Assembly (NCBI GenBank): GCA_903865015.1
Contig: CAIPID010000498.1
Coordinates: 1 to 39,705 of the forward strand
Length of the DNA: 39,705 nucleotides
Direction: 5' to 3'
Origin: an uncultured beta proteobacterium
GTDB taxonomy: Bacteria > Pseudomonadota > Gammaproteobacteria > Burkholderiales > Burkholderiaceae_B
Part shown: in pieces, positions 1 to 14,451 of the stretch
Layout of the letters: the number at the start of each line of letters is the position of its first letter
Numbering within the stretch: the stretch's first letter is position 1
The notes under the pieces: generated by a model
What the model was told of the DNA's origin: nothing
Seen by the model: the letters and a program-made list of their open reading frames with translations, nothing else
Databases searched by the model: none
Position numbers and translations under genes: made by a program

Positions 1-522
1 TGCCGCCATCATTAGATTTTCTGTGCCGGTCACGGTGACCATATCAGTGCGCACCACAGCACCCTTGAGTCGGGTAGCGCGTGCAACGACAAAGCCATGT
101 TCGATTTTGATGTCCGCACCCAGCGCGGCGAGCCCCTGTATGTGCTGATCAACCGGACGCTGTCCAATTGCACAACCACCAGGCAGACTGACACGCGCTT
201 CGCCAAATCTGGCAAGTAAAGGACCCAGCACCAGAATCGACGCGCGCATGGTTTTAACCAACTCGTAGGGCGCCTCAAGTGTTGTGACTTCATCCGCCGT
301 CATGCAGACGCTGTCATCGCTATTGCGGATAGCCTTGACACCTAGCTGATTCAAGAGCTTGAAGGTGGTCGCGATATCGTTAAGCTTTGGGACATTGGTC
401 AGCGTAATCGTGTCTGCTGTGAGCAAGCTTGCGCAGAGGATCGGCAACGCAGCGTTTTTGGCGCCTGAAATGCTGATCTCGCCCTTGAGCGGTGAGCCGC
501 CAATGATGCGCAACTTATCCAT
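1..522 (-). CDS. murA: UDP-N-acetylglucosamine 1-carboxyvinyltransferase, partial (C-terminus runs off the left edge)
   Basis: Reverse-strand translation from the ATG at 522 gives [50 protein letters not shown]..., the typical MurA N-terminus. Follows the bolA-like gene on the same strand. Confidence 0.93.
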   Translation of the reverse strand, partial: MDKLRIIGGSPLKGEISISGAKNAALPILCASLLTADTITLTNVPKLNDIATTFKLLNQLGVKAIRNSDDSVCMTADEVTTLEAPYELVKTMRASILVLGPLLARFGEARVSLPGGCAIGQRPVDQHIQGLAALGADIKIEHGFVVARATRLKGAVVRTDMVTVTGTENLMMAA

Positions 523-776
523 TAACTGTTTGCCTTGTATTCCGCAGGGGTTAGTGTGCGCATCGAGAGTGCGTGAATTTCCTGTTTCATGCGATCACCT
601 AATACTGCGTACACCAGCTGATGGCGTGCGATCGGGCGCTTACCCGCAAATGCTTCGCTCACGATGACGGCTTCGAAGTGCGAGCCGTCGCCGGTGACTT
701 CCAGGTGTTCGCAGGTCATACCTGCTGCAATATATGCGCGGATGTCTTCAGGTGTGGGCAACATGTTCAGTGGCAT
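522..776 (-). CDS. BolA/IbaG family protein
   Basis: 84 aa ORF ([74 protein letters not shown]) with the BolA/IbaG pattern. Immediately upstream of murA, as in many proteobacteria. Confidence 0.9.
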   Translation of the reverse strand: MPLNMLPTPEDIRAYIAAGMTCEHLEVTGDGSHFEAVIVSEAFAGKRPIARHQLVYAVLGDRMKQEIHALSMRTLTPAEYKANS

Positions 777-867
777 TCCTAGAATATTTATAAGCGGACT
801 ACGTAATTGTTATTAGACGTGAGCGGTTTAATGGGTACAAGCGGTATCTATCGTTGGCATTGAATAA

Positions 868-1659
868 TCAAGTCCGCAGCTTGTAGCCACTGGCCAACAA
901 CCTCAGAGCGAACAAAGCCAGCGCTGCAAATACACCTGCGACCACAGACAAACTATGCCAGGGCGAGACATCCGCCACGCCGAAAAATCCATAACGAAAA
1001 CCATCAATCGTGTAAAAAATCGGATTCCAGTGCGTGACATGTTGCCAGAAAGTTGGCAAGCTATGGACTGAATAAAATACGCCAGACAGGAATGTAGCAG
1101 GCATGATTAAAAAATTCTGAAAAGCAGCGAGCTGATCGAATTTTTCTGAAGTCAGACCGGCGATTAAACCCATGATGGCCATAATCCCGCAAGACAGCAC
1201 AGCAAACCCAATCGCCCATAACGGTTGTTTGACAGGCAGTGCGACAAAATACAACGATACAAACCATACGCAGCATCCGACCGCGATGCCTCGCACGATT
1301 GCAGCCAAAACGTACGCGCTAAAAATCTCGCGGTGTGTCATCGGGGGCAACAGCATGAAAACCAGATTGCCCGTGACACGACTCTGAATCAGTGAGGAGG
1401 AAGGATTTGCGAAAGCGTTTTGCAGCATGCTCATCATCATCAGGCCGGGAATCAGAAAGGCTGTATACGGAACAGAGCCATACACCTGCACATGATCCTG
1501 CAGCACCTGCGCAAAAATAACAAGATACAACAGTGCGGTAATGACGGGTGCAGCAATTGTCTGGAAACTGACCTTCCAGAAACGCAGCAATTCCTTGCCT
1601 AGCAATGTGGGAAAGCCTGAGCCGGAACCAGGACGCGCCGAAAGAATGGGGGTGTTCAT
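868..1659 (-). CDS. ABC-2 type transporter permease
   Basis: 263 aa, six hydrophobic segments, ABC-2 permease-like (FLIPGLMMMSMLQNAFANPSSSLIQSRVTGNLVFMLLPPMTHREIF). Overlaps the partner ATPase by 4 bp. Confidence 0.9.
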   Translation of the reverse strand: MNTPILSARPGSGSGFPTLLGKELLRFWKVSFQTIAAPVITALLYLVIFAQVLQDHVQVYGSVPYTAFLIPGLMMMSMLQNAFANPSSSLIQSRVTGNLVFMLLPPMTHREIFSAYVLAAIVRGIAVGCCVWFVSLYFVALPVKQPLWAIGFAVLSCGIMAIMGLIAGLTSEKFDQLAAFQNFLIMPATFLSGVFYSVHSLPTFWQHVTHWNPIFYTIDGFRYGFFGVADVSPWHSLSVVAGVFAALALFALRLLASGYKLRT

Positions 1660-2447
1660 ACAATGCCCTCCGGTTGTGGCGCTGGCTCATTCATAATTTG
1701 TACAAAGGCTTGCTCCAGACTGCCACCACCTGTACGTGCAAGCAGATTTGCAGTCGTATCGAGCGCGACGATCTGGCCGCGTTTGAGCATGGCAATCCTG
1801 TTGCACAGGGTTTCGGCTTCTTCGAGATAATGTGTGGTGAGCAAAATAGTATGCCCTGCACGGTTCAGGCGTGAAATGAATTCCCACAGACTGCGACGCA
1901 AGTCTACGTCGACGCCAGCGGTCGGCTCATCCAGCACAATCACGGGTGGACGGTGGACAAGTGCCTGAGCAACCAGCACACGTCTTTTCATACCGCCGGA
2001 AAGCGCGCGCATATTCGCATCGGCTTTATCCGTGAGCCCGAGGTTAGCGAGGATTTCGTCGATCCAGTCATCGTTATTTCTGAAACCGAAATACCCTGAC
2101 TGGATCCTGAGCGTCTCGCGTACGGTAAAAAAGGGGTCATAGACCAATTCTTGTGGCACGACGCCGAGCGAGCGACGCGCTTGTTGATAGTCATCCACGA
2201 CATCGTAGCCACAGACACTCGCCCGGCCGCTGGTTGCACGCGAAAGTCCGGCCAGGACTGAAATCAAAGTGGTTTTGCCTGCGCCATTGGGCCCGAGTAA
2301 AGCGAAAAACTCGCCATGGTCAATGGAAAGGGAGACATCGTCGAGCGCCTGAAAACCCGTGCCTTGTTGTTTCTGGAACAACGACTTCCAGCCGTGGGAG
2401 CGCGGAGGATAAACCTTACGGATGTGTTCGATCGAAACGGCTGACAT
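1656..2447 (-). CDS. ABC transporter ATP-binding protein
   Basis: Walker A GPNGAGKTT, signature LSGGMKRR, Walker B VIVLDEPTAGVD. Confidence 0.95.
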   Translation of the reverse strand: MSAVSIEHIRKVYPPRSHGWKSLFQKQQGTGFQALDDVSLSIDHGEFFALLGPNGAGKTTLISVLAGLSRATSGRASVCGYDVVDDYQQARRSLGVVPQELVYDPFFTVRETLRIQSGYFGFRNNDDWIDEILANLGLTDKADANMRALSGGMKRRVLVAQALVHRPPVIVLDEPTAGVDVDLRRSLWEFISRLNRAGHTILLTTHYLEEAETLCNRIAMLKRGQIVALDTTANLLARTGGGSLEQAFVQIMNEPAPQPEGIV

Positions 2448-2506
2448 GAAAAATTGCTAGGCCTTGAGTATGGAGGAAGATGGCTGAGCGAACGCACAGT
2501 CTGTTG

Positions 2507-3145
2507 CTATTTATTTTTTTGGTTCAGCGCCGAGATCAGTCCATCAATACCATTTTGTCCGATCTGTTGAGAAAACTGATTACGATAGTTTTCAATGAGC
2601 CAGACATTTTCAACATTGATATCGTATATTTTCCAGCCTTGTGCAGTTTTTTCAAGCCGGTAGTCGAGCTGCACAGGTTGACTGTTGGCGTGCTGGACGA
2701 CCTGGGATTTCACGACAACATCACGCGCATCGTCTTCACCCCGGTAGGCGAGCGTTTTCATGGAGGTCGCGTCGTCCACTCTTGTCAGTGCGCCGCTGTA
2801 GGTGCGACCAAGTGTTGCGCGAAAGGCTTTGACTAGCGCAGCTTGTTGCTCAGGCGTTGCTTGTTTCCAGTAACGCCCGGCGGAGAGGCGGGTCGTTTTT
2901 TCGAAATCTACATAAGGCAGAAGAAGCGCATCAACGATTTCGTTGACGCGCACGGTATCACCTGCGCGCACGTTGTTGTCTGCTTTAAGGGCGAGCAAGG
3001 CTTGATCGGCGACTTGTTGCACAAAAACATTGGGTGCCGCATTTGCATCAGGTTTGGTTTGCGATTGTGATTGCACACTTGCCAAGACACCGCATGCGGC
3101 AAACAAAACGACTAGATAGCGAATGGAGAGAAAACGTTTCATCAT
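2507..3145 (-). CDS. mlaC: Phospholipid-binding protein MlaC (Tol_Tol_Ttg2 family)
   Basis: Signal peptide followed by an MlaC-like body (VNEIVDALLLPYVDFEKTTRLSAGRYWKQATPEQQAALVKAFRATLGRTYSGAL). Located in an mla operon. Confidence 0.93.
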   Translation of the reverse strand: MMKRFLSIRYLVVLFAACGVLASVQSQSQTKPDANAAPNVFVQQVADQALLALKADNNVRAGDTVRVNEIVDALLLPYVDFEKTTRLSAGRYWKQATPEQQAALVKAFRATLGRTYSGALTRVDDATSMKTLAYRGEDDARDVVVKSQVVQHANSQPVQLDYRLEKTAQGWKIYDINVENVWLIENYRNQFSQQIGQNGIDGLISALNQKNK

Positions 3146-3159
3146 GATTCGGGGTAATC

Positions 3160-3963
3160 CTATTTCTTTGCAGGCATGTCAAGCGCTTTATCGTCTTGTG
3201 GCACATCTTCAAAGTCTTCGTAATTGGGGAGCTTTTCAGCTTCGCCTTTAGTGCCGCGAACTTGCGCCGCACGTTTTTTAAGGTAAGCGTCTCGGATAAA
3301 GCTATACGGATCAGGCGCTGTACGATCAACCATGTTAGTGACATCAAGCAGGGCTTCCCGACGTTCGATAATCTCAAAGCCGTAGATTGAATTGCGAACC
3401 TCCACGTCATGGACCAGCTGACCGTAGCCGTATTGGTTAAAGTATAAGTCTGGAATTTTGCCCGTACCATCTCTGAGGGTTGTTCCACCAAGTATTGGCA
3501 GGACCATATAGGGACCTGAGCTGATACCCCATACGCCAAGCGTTACGCCGAAATCGTTTGAAATACGTTTTGCGCCATTCATGCTCGCCAGGTCAAAGCA
3601 GCCGCCAATACCCATCGTAGAGTTCAACAAAAAGCGACCCATCGTGTTGAGTGCGTCTTCGTGACGACCTTGAATGGAGCTATTAATGAAGGACCAGACT
3701 TCACCCAGATTCAAAAAAATATTATTTATACAGGAGCGAACAGGCTGAGGTGTGACAAAAGCGTAGGCCTCGGCCACGGGCTTGAATAATGCCCGGTCGA
3801 TTGCATCATTAAACGCGTAGACAGAGCGGTTCGAGGACTCCCATGGGTCCTGTGGGTTTGCCGTAACGACGTGCTGAGTGGCGCAGCCAGCCAATAGCAA
3901 CGCGGCTAAGACGCTATTCAGTCTGATCGCAGTGCGTAGTGTGAATGTTTGAAGTATTTTCAT
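3160..3963 (-). CDS. mlaA: MlaA/VacJ family lipoprotein
   Basis: Lipobox LLLAGC and VacJ motifs (DPWESSNRSVYAFNDAIDRALFKPVAEAY; FGVTLGVWGISSGPYMVLPILGGTTLRDGTG). Confidence 0.95.
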   Translation of the reverse strand: MKILQTFTLRTAIRLNSVLAALLLAGCATQHVVTANPQDPWESSNRSVYAFNDAIDRALFKPVAEAYAFVTPQPVRSCINNIFLNLGEVWSFINSSIQGRHEDALNTMGRFLLNSTMGIGGCFDLASMNGAKRISNDFGVTLGVWGISSGPYMVLPILGGTTLRDGTGKIPDLYFNQYGYGQLVHDVEVRNSIYGFEIIERREALLDVTNMVDRTAPDPYSFIRDAYLKKRAAQVRGTKGEAEKLPNYEDFEDVPQDDKALDMPAKK

Positions 3964-3973
3964 GGCCGTCTGC

Positions 3974-4573
3974 TTAATCTTTTTGCGGCGTAACTGCCGT
4001 CGCGCTATTAGCAGGTTGTTCGGTTTGTGCAGGAAGTTGCGACTGTGACTCAGTGGGAGCTGGGTCAGACGGAGCCGGTGCTACCGCTGCGGGTAGAACC
4101 GGCGCTGCAGGCGTGCCTTGTTTTTCGGCTGTGCTGTAGAGGAATTTGCTGATCAGTGTTTCGAGCACGATGGCGCTTTGAGTCATGCTGATCGCGTTGC
4201 CATTCTCAAGGTTTTTGTCATCGCCACCAGGCTCGATGCCAATGTATTGTTCGCCGAGTAAACCGGAGGTCAGGATTTTTGCGGAGGAGTCCGCTGGAAA
4301 GTTAAAGCTCTTTTCCATTTTGAGTGTGACCACAGCCTGGAAGGTTTTGTCATCGAGCTTGATATCGGCAACGCGTCCGACCACCACGCCAGCACTTTTA
4401 ACGGGCGCGCGTACTTTCAAGCCTCCGATATTGTCAAATTTAGCCGACAGATTGTAGGTGGAGGCAAAGGTAAAGGTGCTGAAATTGCCTGCGCGTAGCG
4501 CGAGAAACGCCAGAGCGATTGCGCCTAGCAAAACAAATAGTCCCACCCACCAGTCACTTTTTTCGTTGGACAT
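3974..4573 (-). CDS. mlaD: Outer membrane lipid asymmetry maintenance protein MlaD (MCE domain)
   Basis: One N-terminal TM plus MCE domain (YNLSAKFDNIGGLKVRAPVKSAGVVVGRVADIKLDDKTFQAVVTL...LTSGLLGEQYIGIEPGG). Pro/Ala-rich tail. Confidence 0.95.
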   Translation of the reverse strand: MSNEKSDWWVGLFVLLGAIALAFLALRAGNFSTFTFASTYNLSAKFDNIGGLKVRAPVKSAGVVVGRVADIKLDDKTFQAVVTLKMEKSFNFPADSSAKILTSGLLGEQYIGIEPGGDDKNLENGNAISMTQSAIVLETLISKFLYSTAEKQGTPAAPVLPAAVAPAPSDPAPTESQSQLPAQTEQPANSATAVTPQKD

Positions 4574-4588
4574 TTTGTGGCTCCAGAA

Positions 4589-5377
4589 TCAGTTGCTGAA
4601 CATCAGTGCGGTCAGCAGAAAATCGAGTCCCAGTACAGATAAAGAACTGGTGACAACAGTACGAGTGGTCGCGTGCGCGACGCCCTCAGGGGTTGGTTGT
4701 GCCTGCCAGCCCTCGTATAGGGCGATCAGCGTCACAGCGATACCAAAAACAAAACTTTTAATCACGCCATTAGCGACATCTTTCCAGACATCCACTCCGG
4801 ATTGCATCTGGGACCAGAAGGCCCCCGTATCGATGCCGATCAGCAGCACCCCGACCGCCCAGCCGCCAAGAATACCCACCATAGAAAATACTGCGGCTAG
4901 TATCGGCATGGCGATCACGCCCGCCCAGAATCGCGGCACCAGGACACGGCGTATCGGGTCAACGGCCATGACTTCCATGGCGGCGAGTTGCTCGCCTGCT
5001 TTCATGAGACCGATCTCGGCGGTGAGTGACGTGCCGGCACGCCCTGCAAATAATAGCGCTGTAACGACCGGACCGAGCTCGCGCGTGAGCGAAAGTGCGA
5101 CAAGCAAACCAAGCGCTTCTTCAGAGCCATAGCGATTAAGCGTGTAATACCCTTGCAAACCAAGCACAAAGCCTACAAATAGTCCGGAGACGGCAATAAT
5201 AAGCAGCGAATAGTTGCCGATAAAGTGCACTTGTTGCGAAACGAGTCGCGGACGTTGAAACACGATGCCGGTGCGCGCGAGCAAGGTGAAAAAGAAACGT
5301 GTAAAAAATCCAAGACCCGTTATCCGCAGGCGCGTCTGTTTGCCCATCTGGGTGAGCGCACGAGAAATCTGATTCAT
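4589..5377 (-). CDS. mlaE: Lipid asymmetry maintenance ABC transporter permease MlaE
   Basis: MlaE-like permease ([54 protein letters not shown]). Start placed at MNQISRAL, overlapping the mlaF stop by 4 bp; the ORF extends to 5404. Confidence 0.93.
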   Translation of the reverse strand: MNQISRALTQMGKQTRLRITGLGFFTRFFFTLLARTGIVFQRPRLVSQQVHFIGNYSLLIIAVSGLFVGFVLGLQGYYTLNRYGSEEALGLLVALSLTRELGPVVTALLFAGRAGTSLTAEIGLMKAGEQLAAMEVMAVDPIRRVLVPRFWAGVIAMPILAAVFSMVGILGGWAVGVLLIGIDTGAFWSQMQSGVDVWKDVANGVIKSFVFGIAVTLIALYEGWQAQPTPEGVAHATTRTVVTSSLSVLGLDFLLTALMFSN

Positions 5378-6207
5378 CGCAGGCCTCTTTGTAGCGTAAG
5401 CCAAGACATGAACGCAGGTGTTTCAGGATAATCAAAGGCGACCGGGCCATCGGCCTGGCCTTGCAAAAACTGCTGTACATATGGGTCTGACGAGGTGCCG
5501 AGTGTCGCAGGCGAGCCGTGGGCTTTCAGGACGCCCTGGCCGACGAGATAGACCTGATCAGCGATCGCAAAGGACTCAGCTACATCATGGGTGATGACAA
5601 CCGAAGCACAGCCTAGTTTGTCAGACAGGTGACGGATCAGTCTGGCAGTGATGCCCATGGAGATCGGGTCAAGCCCAGCGAAAGGTTCATCGTATAGCAC
5701 TAGCTCAGGTTCAAGGACAACAGCGCGCGCAAGTGCGACGCGTCTGGCCATACCACCTGAAATCTGAGAGATTTTGAGGTGGGCCGCCGCGCGCAGACCG
5801 ACTGCATTCAGTTTGTCGAGCACACGCTCAAGCAGCTTGGCTGGTTTCATGTGCAGATGTTCGCGCAACGGAAAGGCGACGTTTTCAAATACATTGAGAT
5901 CCGTAAACAGCGCACCCTGCTGAAATAGCACACCCATGCGCTGGCGTAAAGATTCTATTTTTGTACGGTCGGCCGTAGCCAGATTTTGACCAAACACCTC
6001 AACGGTGCCAGCCATGGCGACCAGTTGACCAGTTGCGGCGCGTAATAAGGTTGTTTTGCCTGAGCCCGACCCACCCATCATTGCGACGACCTGACCACGC
6101 AGCACTTCGAGAGAAATATCGTGCAAAACAGTGAATTCGCCATAGCCTAGCGTTACGCCATCAAGGCGTAATACAGGATCACTAGGATATAGAGGGGGCG
6201 CTAGCAT
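5374..6207 (-). CDS. mlaF: Phospholipid transport ATP-binding protein MlaF
   Basis: Walker [24 protein letters not shown] signature, [13 protein letters not shown]. First gene of the mla cluster. Start chosen at [11 protein letters not shown]; the ORF extends to 6255. Confidence 0.93.
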   Translation of the reverse strand: MLAPPLYPSDPVLRLDGVTLGYGEFTVLHDISLEVLRGQVVAMMGGSGSGKTTLLRAATGQLVAMAGTVEVFGQNLATADRTKIESLRQRMGVLFQQGALFTDLNVFENVAFPLREHLHMKPAKLLERVLDKLNAVGLRAAAHLKISQISGGMARRVALARAVVLEPELVLYDEPFAGLDPISMGITARLIRHLSDKLGCASVVITHDVAESFAIADQVYLVGQGVLKAHGSPATLGTSSDPYVQQFLQGQADGPVAFDYPETPAFMSWLTLQRGLR

Positions 6208-6339
6208 GGTGAACCATAGAGGTCGGATGGTGAGCCAAAGGGCACGGGCGACCATAGCCGCCCCAGAAGCCTATTGTATCCCGATCTCCTAAGGGTTTTG
6301 CCTGATAAGAGGGCAGCGAAATCAATACTCTCGAAATAT

Positions 6340-7329
6340 TTATTCCGGCTTGATTCCAGCTGTTTGGATGACTTTTGCCCATTTAGCCCGTTCCGTCTCG
6401 ATAAACTGAGCAAACGTTTCCGGGGATCCCCCTCGGACCTGGCTGCCTGTTTCGGCAATTGCTTTAATTACGTCAGGATCTTGGAGTATTTCATTGAATA
6501 CTTTGTTAAGTTTTTCAATGATTGAGGCCGGGATGCCTGCCGGTCCAACGATGCCTTGCCAGTTGTAGGACTCGAAATCGGCGACACCAGATTCAGCCAT
6601 GGTGGGTACATTAGGCAGGATCGCCAGACGTGTTTTTGAGGTCACGGCGATCGGATGGATTTTGCCAGCCTGAATGGATGGCAGGGCTGAGTAACCCATT
6701 TCGAACATCATGCTCAAGTGCCCAGCCATTAGATCGGTCGCTGCGGGAGAGCCGCCTTTATAAGGTACGTGCGTAATGTCCAGACCCGCTGTCTCGCGAA
6801 ACATTTCACCTGAAAGGTGATGTGCACCACCCACGCCGGAGGAGCCAAAAGTCAGTTTGCCCGGCTCTTTTTTCGCTAGGGCGATCAGGTCGGCCAGGTT
6901 TTTGACAGGTAGGCTGTTTGCGACGCTGAGAACCAGGGGGGCTTGCTCGATCAGGATAATGGGCGCAATGTCCTTGACCGGGTCATAGGGCATTTTTTTC
7001 ATCATTGATGGGTTGACCGCCAACGGGGCCATATTGCCCGAACCAATCGTATAACCATCGGGCACGGCTTTTGCAATGGCTGCAGTACCAATCACACCAC
7101 CCGCACCGCCTTTGTTTTCAACGATAACAGGCTGCCCAAGCTTTTCAGTGAGCTTGCGTGCCAGCAGTCGCATGCGGGTATCAGCAGATCCTCCCGCAGC
7201 GTACGGCGCAATAAGCGTAATGCTTTTAATTGGCCACTCAGGCGTGGATTGTGCCGCAACCTGAGTGAAGGGGAGTGCAGCAGTCATAGCGACCAAACTG
7301 ATTTTTAGCAGCTGATTTAGACCTTTCAT
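6340..7329 (-). CDS. Tripartite tricarboxylate transporter substrate-binding protein (Bug family)
   Basis: Signal peptide plus Bug motifs (WPIKSITLIAPYAAGGSADTRMRLLARKLTEKLGQPVIVENKGGAGGVIGTAAIAKAVPDGYT). Confidence 0.95.
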   Translation of the reverse strand: MKGLNQLLKISLVAMTAALPFTQVAAQSTPEWPIKSITLIAPYAAGGSADTRMRLLARKLTEKLGQPVIVENKGGAGGVIGTAAIAKAVPDGYTIGSGNMAPLAVNPSMMKKMPYDPVKDIAPIILIEQAPLVLSVANSLPVKNLADLIALAKKEPGKLTFGSSGVGGAHHLSGEMFRETAGLDITHVPYKGGSPAATDLMAGHLSMMFEMGYSALPSIQAGKIHPIAVTSKTRLAILPNVPTMAESGVADFESYNWQGIVGPAGIPASIIEKLNKVFNEILQDPDVIKAIAETGSQVRGGSPETFAQFIETERAKWAKVIQTAGIKPE

Positions 7330-7370
7330 GCGGTACTCTCCTTGGTGCGTTGTTTAAAACGTTGACTTGT

Positions 7371-8837
7371 TTAGCGTGGCAATACTGATGAACCCATCAG
7401 GAACTCGTCAACGGAACGCGCGCATTGACGGCCTTCACGGATTGCCCACACAACCAATGACTGACCACGTCGCATATCGCCCGCGGCAAACACTTTGCTG
7501 ACATTAGTTTTGTAGTCATCGGTGTTGGCACGTACGTTACCACGCGGGTCTTGTTCGACAGCAAACGCTTTCAGCACGTGATTGACGGGGGCAACAAAAC
7601 CCATTGCTAACAGGATCAGATCAGCTTTGATATCAAATTGCGATCCTTTGATTTCTTGCATTTTCATCTGTCCGGTCGCTTCGTCTTTGATCCATTCGAC
7701 TTTAGCTGCGACGAGCTTTTCAACTTTGCCGTTTTTGCCTTCGATGGATTTAGTGGTGATCGCCCAGTCACGCTCCGCACCTTCTTCGTGCGAAGACGAG
7801 GTGCGCAGTTTGGCTGGCCAGTAAGGCCACGTCATTGTTTTGTTTTCGCTTTCTGGAGGCTTTGGCATCAGCTCGATTTGTGTCACTGATTTCGCACCAT
7901 GACGGTTGCTTGTGCCCACACAATCAGAGCCCGTATCTCCACCACCGATCACGACCACATGCTTGCCTTTTGCAAGGACTTGATCTGTCAGTTTGTCACC
8001 AGCGACAACTTTGTTTTGTGGGCGCAGAAAATCCATGGCGTACATGACGCCCTCGAGCTCGCGACCTTGTACAGGTAAGTCGCGTGGTGTTTCGCACCCG
8101 CCAGTCAGCACGACTGCATCAAATTCTTTTTGCAATGCCTCAGGTGTTTTAACAGTGAGGCCAGCTGCTGCCGCATCATTTGCGGCGCCAATGTAATGCG
8201 ATGTTTTGAATGTCACGCCTTCGGCTTGTAACTGTTTGACGCGGGCATCGATCAGTTGCTTTTCAAGCTTGAAGTCAGGGATGCCATAACGCAGCAAACC
8301 ACCCACACGATCGTTCTTTTCAAATACCGTCACATCATGTCCGGCACGCCCCAGCTGTTGCGCGCACGCCAGGCCCGCAGGGCCAGAACCTACGACAGCA
8401 ACTTTTTTACCGGTTTTTGTCGCAGCAGGCTGTGCAACGACCCAGCCCTCTGACCAGCCTTTGTCGATGATCGCATGCTCGATGGATTTAATACCGACTG
8501 CATCATCATTGATATTCAGTGTGCAGGCTGCTTCGCAAGGTGCGGGACAGATACGACCGGTGAACTCCGGAAAGTTATTGGTCGAATGCAAGACATCCAG
8601 CGCACCACGCCAGTTCTGGCGATAAACCAGATCATTCCAGTCGGGAATCACATTGTTGACTGGGCATCCGGTATTGCAAAACGGAATGCCGCAATCCATA
8701 CAGCGGGCAGCTTGTTTGCCTGCCTGTGCATCATCCAGATGCAGAACAAATTCACGCCAGTGCTTCAGACGACTCGCGGGAGCCTCAGAGCCCTCTTGCA
8801 GGCGTTCGAGTTCGAGAAAACCAGTAATTTTTCCCAT
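7371..8837 (-). CDS. gltD: Glutamate synthase small subunit
   Basis: 488 aa with cysteine cluster [27 protein letters not shown] and dinucleotide-binding motifs [26 protein letters not shown] and [21 protein letters not shown]. Confidence 0.97.
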   Translation of the reverse strand: MGKITGFLELERLQEGSEAPASRLKHWREFVLHLDDAQAGKQAARCMDCGIPFCNTGCPVNNVIPDWNDLVYRQNWRGALDVLHSTNNFPEFTGRICPAPCEAACTLNINDDAVGIKSIEHAIIDKGWSEGWVVAQPAATKTGKKVAVVGSGPAGLACAQQLGRAGHDVTVFEKNDRVGGLLRYGIPDFKLEKQLIDARVKQLQAEGVTFKTSHYIGAANDAAAAGLTVKTPEALQKEFDAVVLTGGCETPRDLPVQGRELEGVMYAMDFLRPQNKVVAGDKLTDQVLAKGKHVVVIGGGDTGSDCVGTSNRHGAKSVTQIELMPKPPESENKTMTWPYWPAKLRTSSSHEEGAERDWAITTKSIEGKNGKVEKLVAAKVEWIKDEATGQMKMQEIKGSQFDIKADLILLAMGFVAPVNHVLKAFAVEQDPRGNVRANTDDYKTNVSKVFAAGDMRRGQSLVVWAIREGRQCARSVDEFLMGSSVLPR

Positions 8838-8846
8838 GATGGTTCC

Positions 8847-13580
<4,734 letters not shown>

Positions 13581-13657
13581 GTCGTGCTCCGGAGACACCG
13601 CGGCTATGTTGCAGTGCGAGGCAGAAACAATACTCGGGAAAACACGGATATGCAAGT

Positions 13658-13724
13658 AAATAAAATAGGGTGCGTCCCTAATTTATTTTGGCTTCAGCAT
13701 GGTGCTCAATAAAATAGGGACGCA
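13658..13724. repeat. REP-like palindromic repeat: AAATAAAATAGGG-TGCG-TCCCTAATTTATTTT hairpin plus a downstream inverted copy AATAAAATAGGGACGCA
   Basis: TGCGTCCCTAATTTATT (13671-13687) and AATAAAATAGGGACGCA (13708-13724) are inverted copies matching 16/17 with a 20 bp spacer. AATAAAATAGGG also occurs as a direct repeat at 13659-13670 and 13708-13719. Confidence 0.75.
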
Positions 13725-14429
13725 TCATCCGTGCGCCATTGTGGTGCTGGATTTTGGCCGGCCGCGCTTGGCCGGCCTGACTCTACGGCTTGATAACGGT
13801 GAAATCTCATTTAAAAATGCCTCACTCCCTAAAGGCCATTGCCCTCGCAGGGCTTTTTCGATAGTTATGTCTGTTGAGTGAGTATTGCCCTCCTGCAGTT
13901 TTTTACGATAAATCGCCTGGCGGTCAAATGGGGTGTTTCCGCATGCCCAGTAATCAAGATGCTGCGATAACCACACTGGCGCCAGTCCTGCAGCACCTGT
14001 ATGAGCCGCTACAGAGCACCAGGGCCAGAGTTCAGGGTCTGTACTGGATTGTTCCCTCACGGATTGCCGCTCAAGCCAAAGCAGTGCCGGCAATACCCAG
14101 ACACCAGGCTCCAGTAAAGTCGATCGGTAGCGACCAGAAAATACTGCACCCGTCTTGAGCGCTGCAGCAAGGTGTCGGCCAAGTGACTGAATAAGTTTAG
14201 AAATACCCTGAGGGTCTTTAGGCGTCGCCAATAATAAAATAGACTTAGGTGTTAAGGACCATCCGTGGATCGCGACGTGATACTGAGTGGCGGCCTCGCC
14301 CAGCCAATTTACGATCGTGGGTAATGTTGGATTGGTTAAGTCAAAAGGGAAAATCGTGTTGATATCAGCGAATTCGGCGATGGCAAGCTGGACAGAGCCT
14401 GGAGCATAGAGTCTTGGCAAGCGTGCCAT
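13725..14429 (-). CDS. REP-associated tyrosine transposase (RAYT/Y1_Tnp)-like protein with degenerate catalytic motifs
   Basis: N-terminus MARLPRLYAPGS, SGRYRSTLLEPGVWVLPALLWLE, HLDYWACGNTPFDRQAIYR and C-terminal RRVRPAKRGRPKSS fit the RAYT layout. The HUH segment reads LTPKSILLLATP instead of the usual LMPNHVHLLLTP. Confidence 0.75.
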   Translation of the reverse strand: MARLPRLYAPGSVQLAIAEFADINTIFPFDLTNPTLPTIVNWLGEAATQYHVAIHGWSLTPKSILLLATPKDPQGISKLIQSLGRHLAAALKTGAVFSGRYRSTLLEPGVWVLPALLWLERQSVREQSSTDPELWPWCSVAAHTGAAGLAPVWLSQHLDYWACGNTPFDRQAIYRKKLQEGNTHSTDITIEKALRGQWPLGSEAFLNEISPLSSRRVRPAKRGRPKSSTTMAHG

Positions 14430-14451
14430 AGTCTTGGCCTATGTCTGACGC

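Noticed and set aside
4458-5132. 224 aa plus-strand ORF
   Set aside because: Antisense to mlaD/mlaE, Ser/Thr/Pro-rich low-information translation with no domain; shadow ORF.
13658-14429. Possibility of an active insertion sequence
   Set aside because: The transposase-like protein lacks the HUH and tyrosine residues, and no second terminal element was found upstream of the gene.
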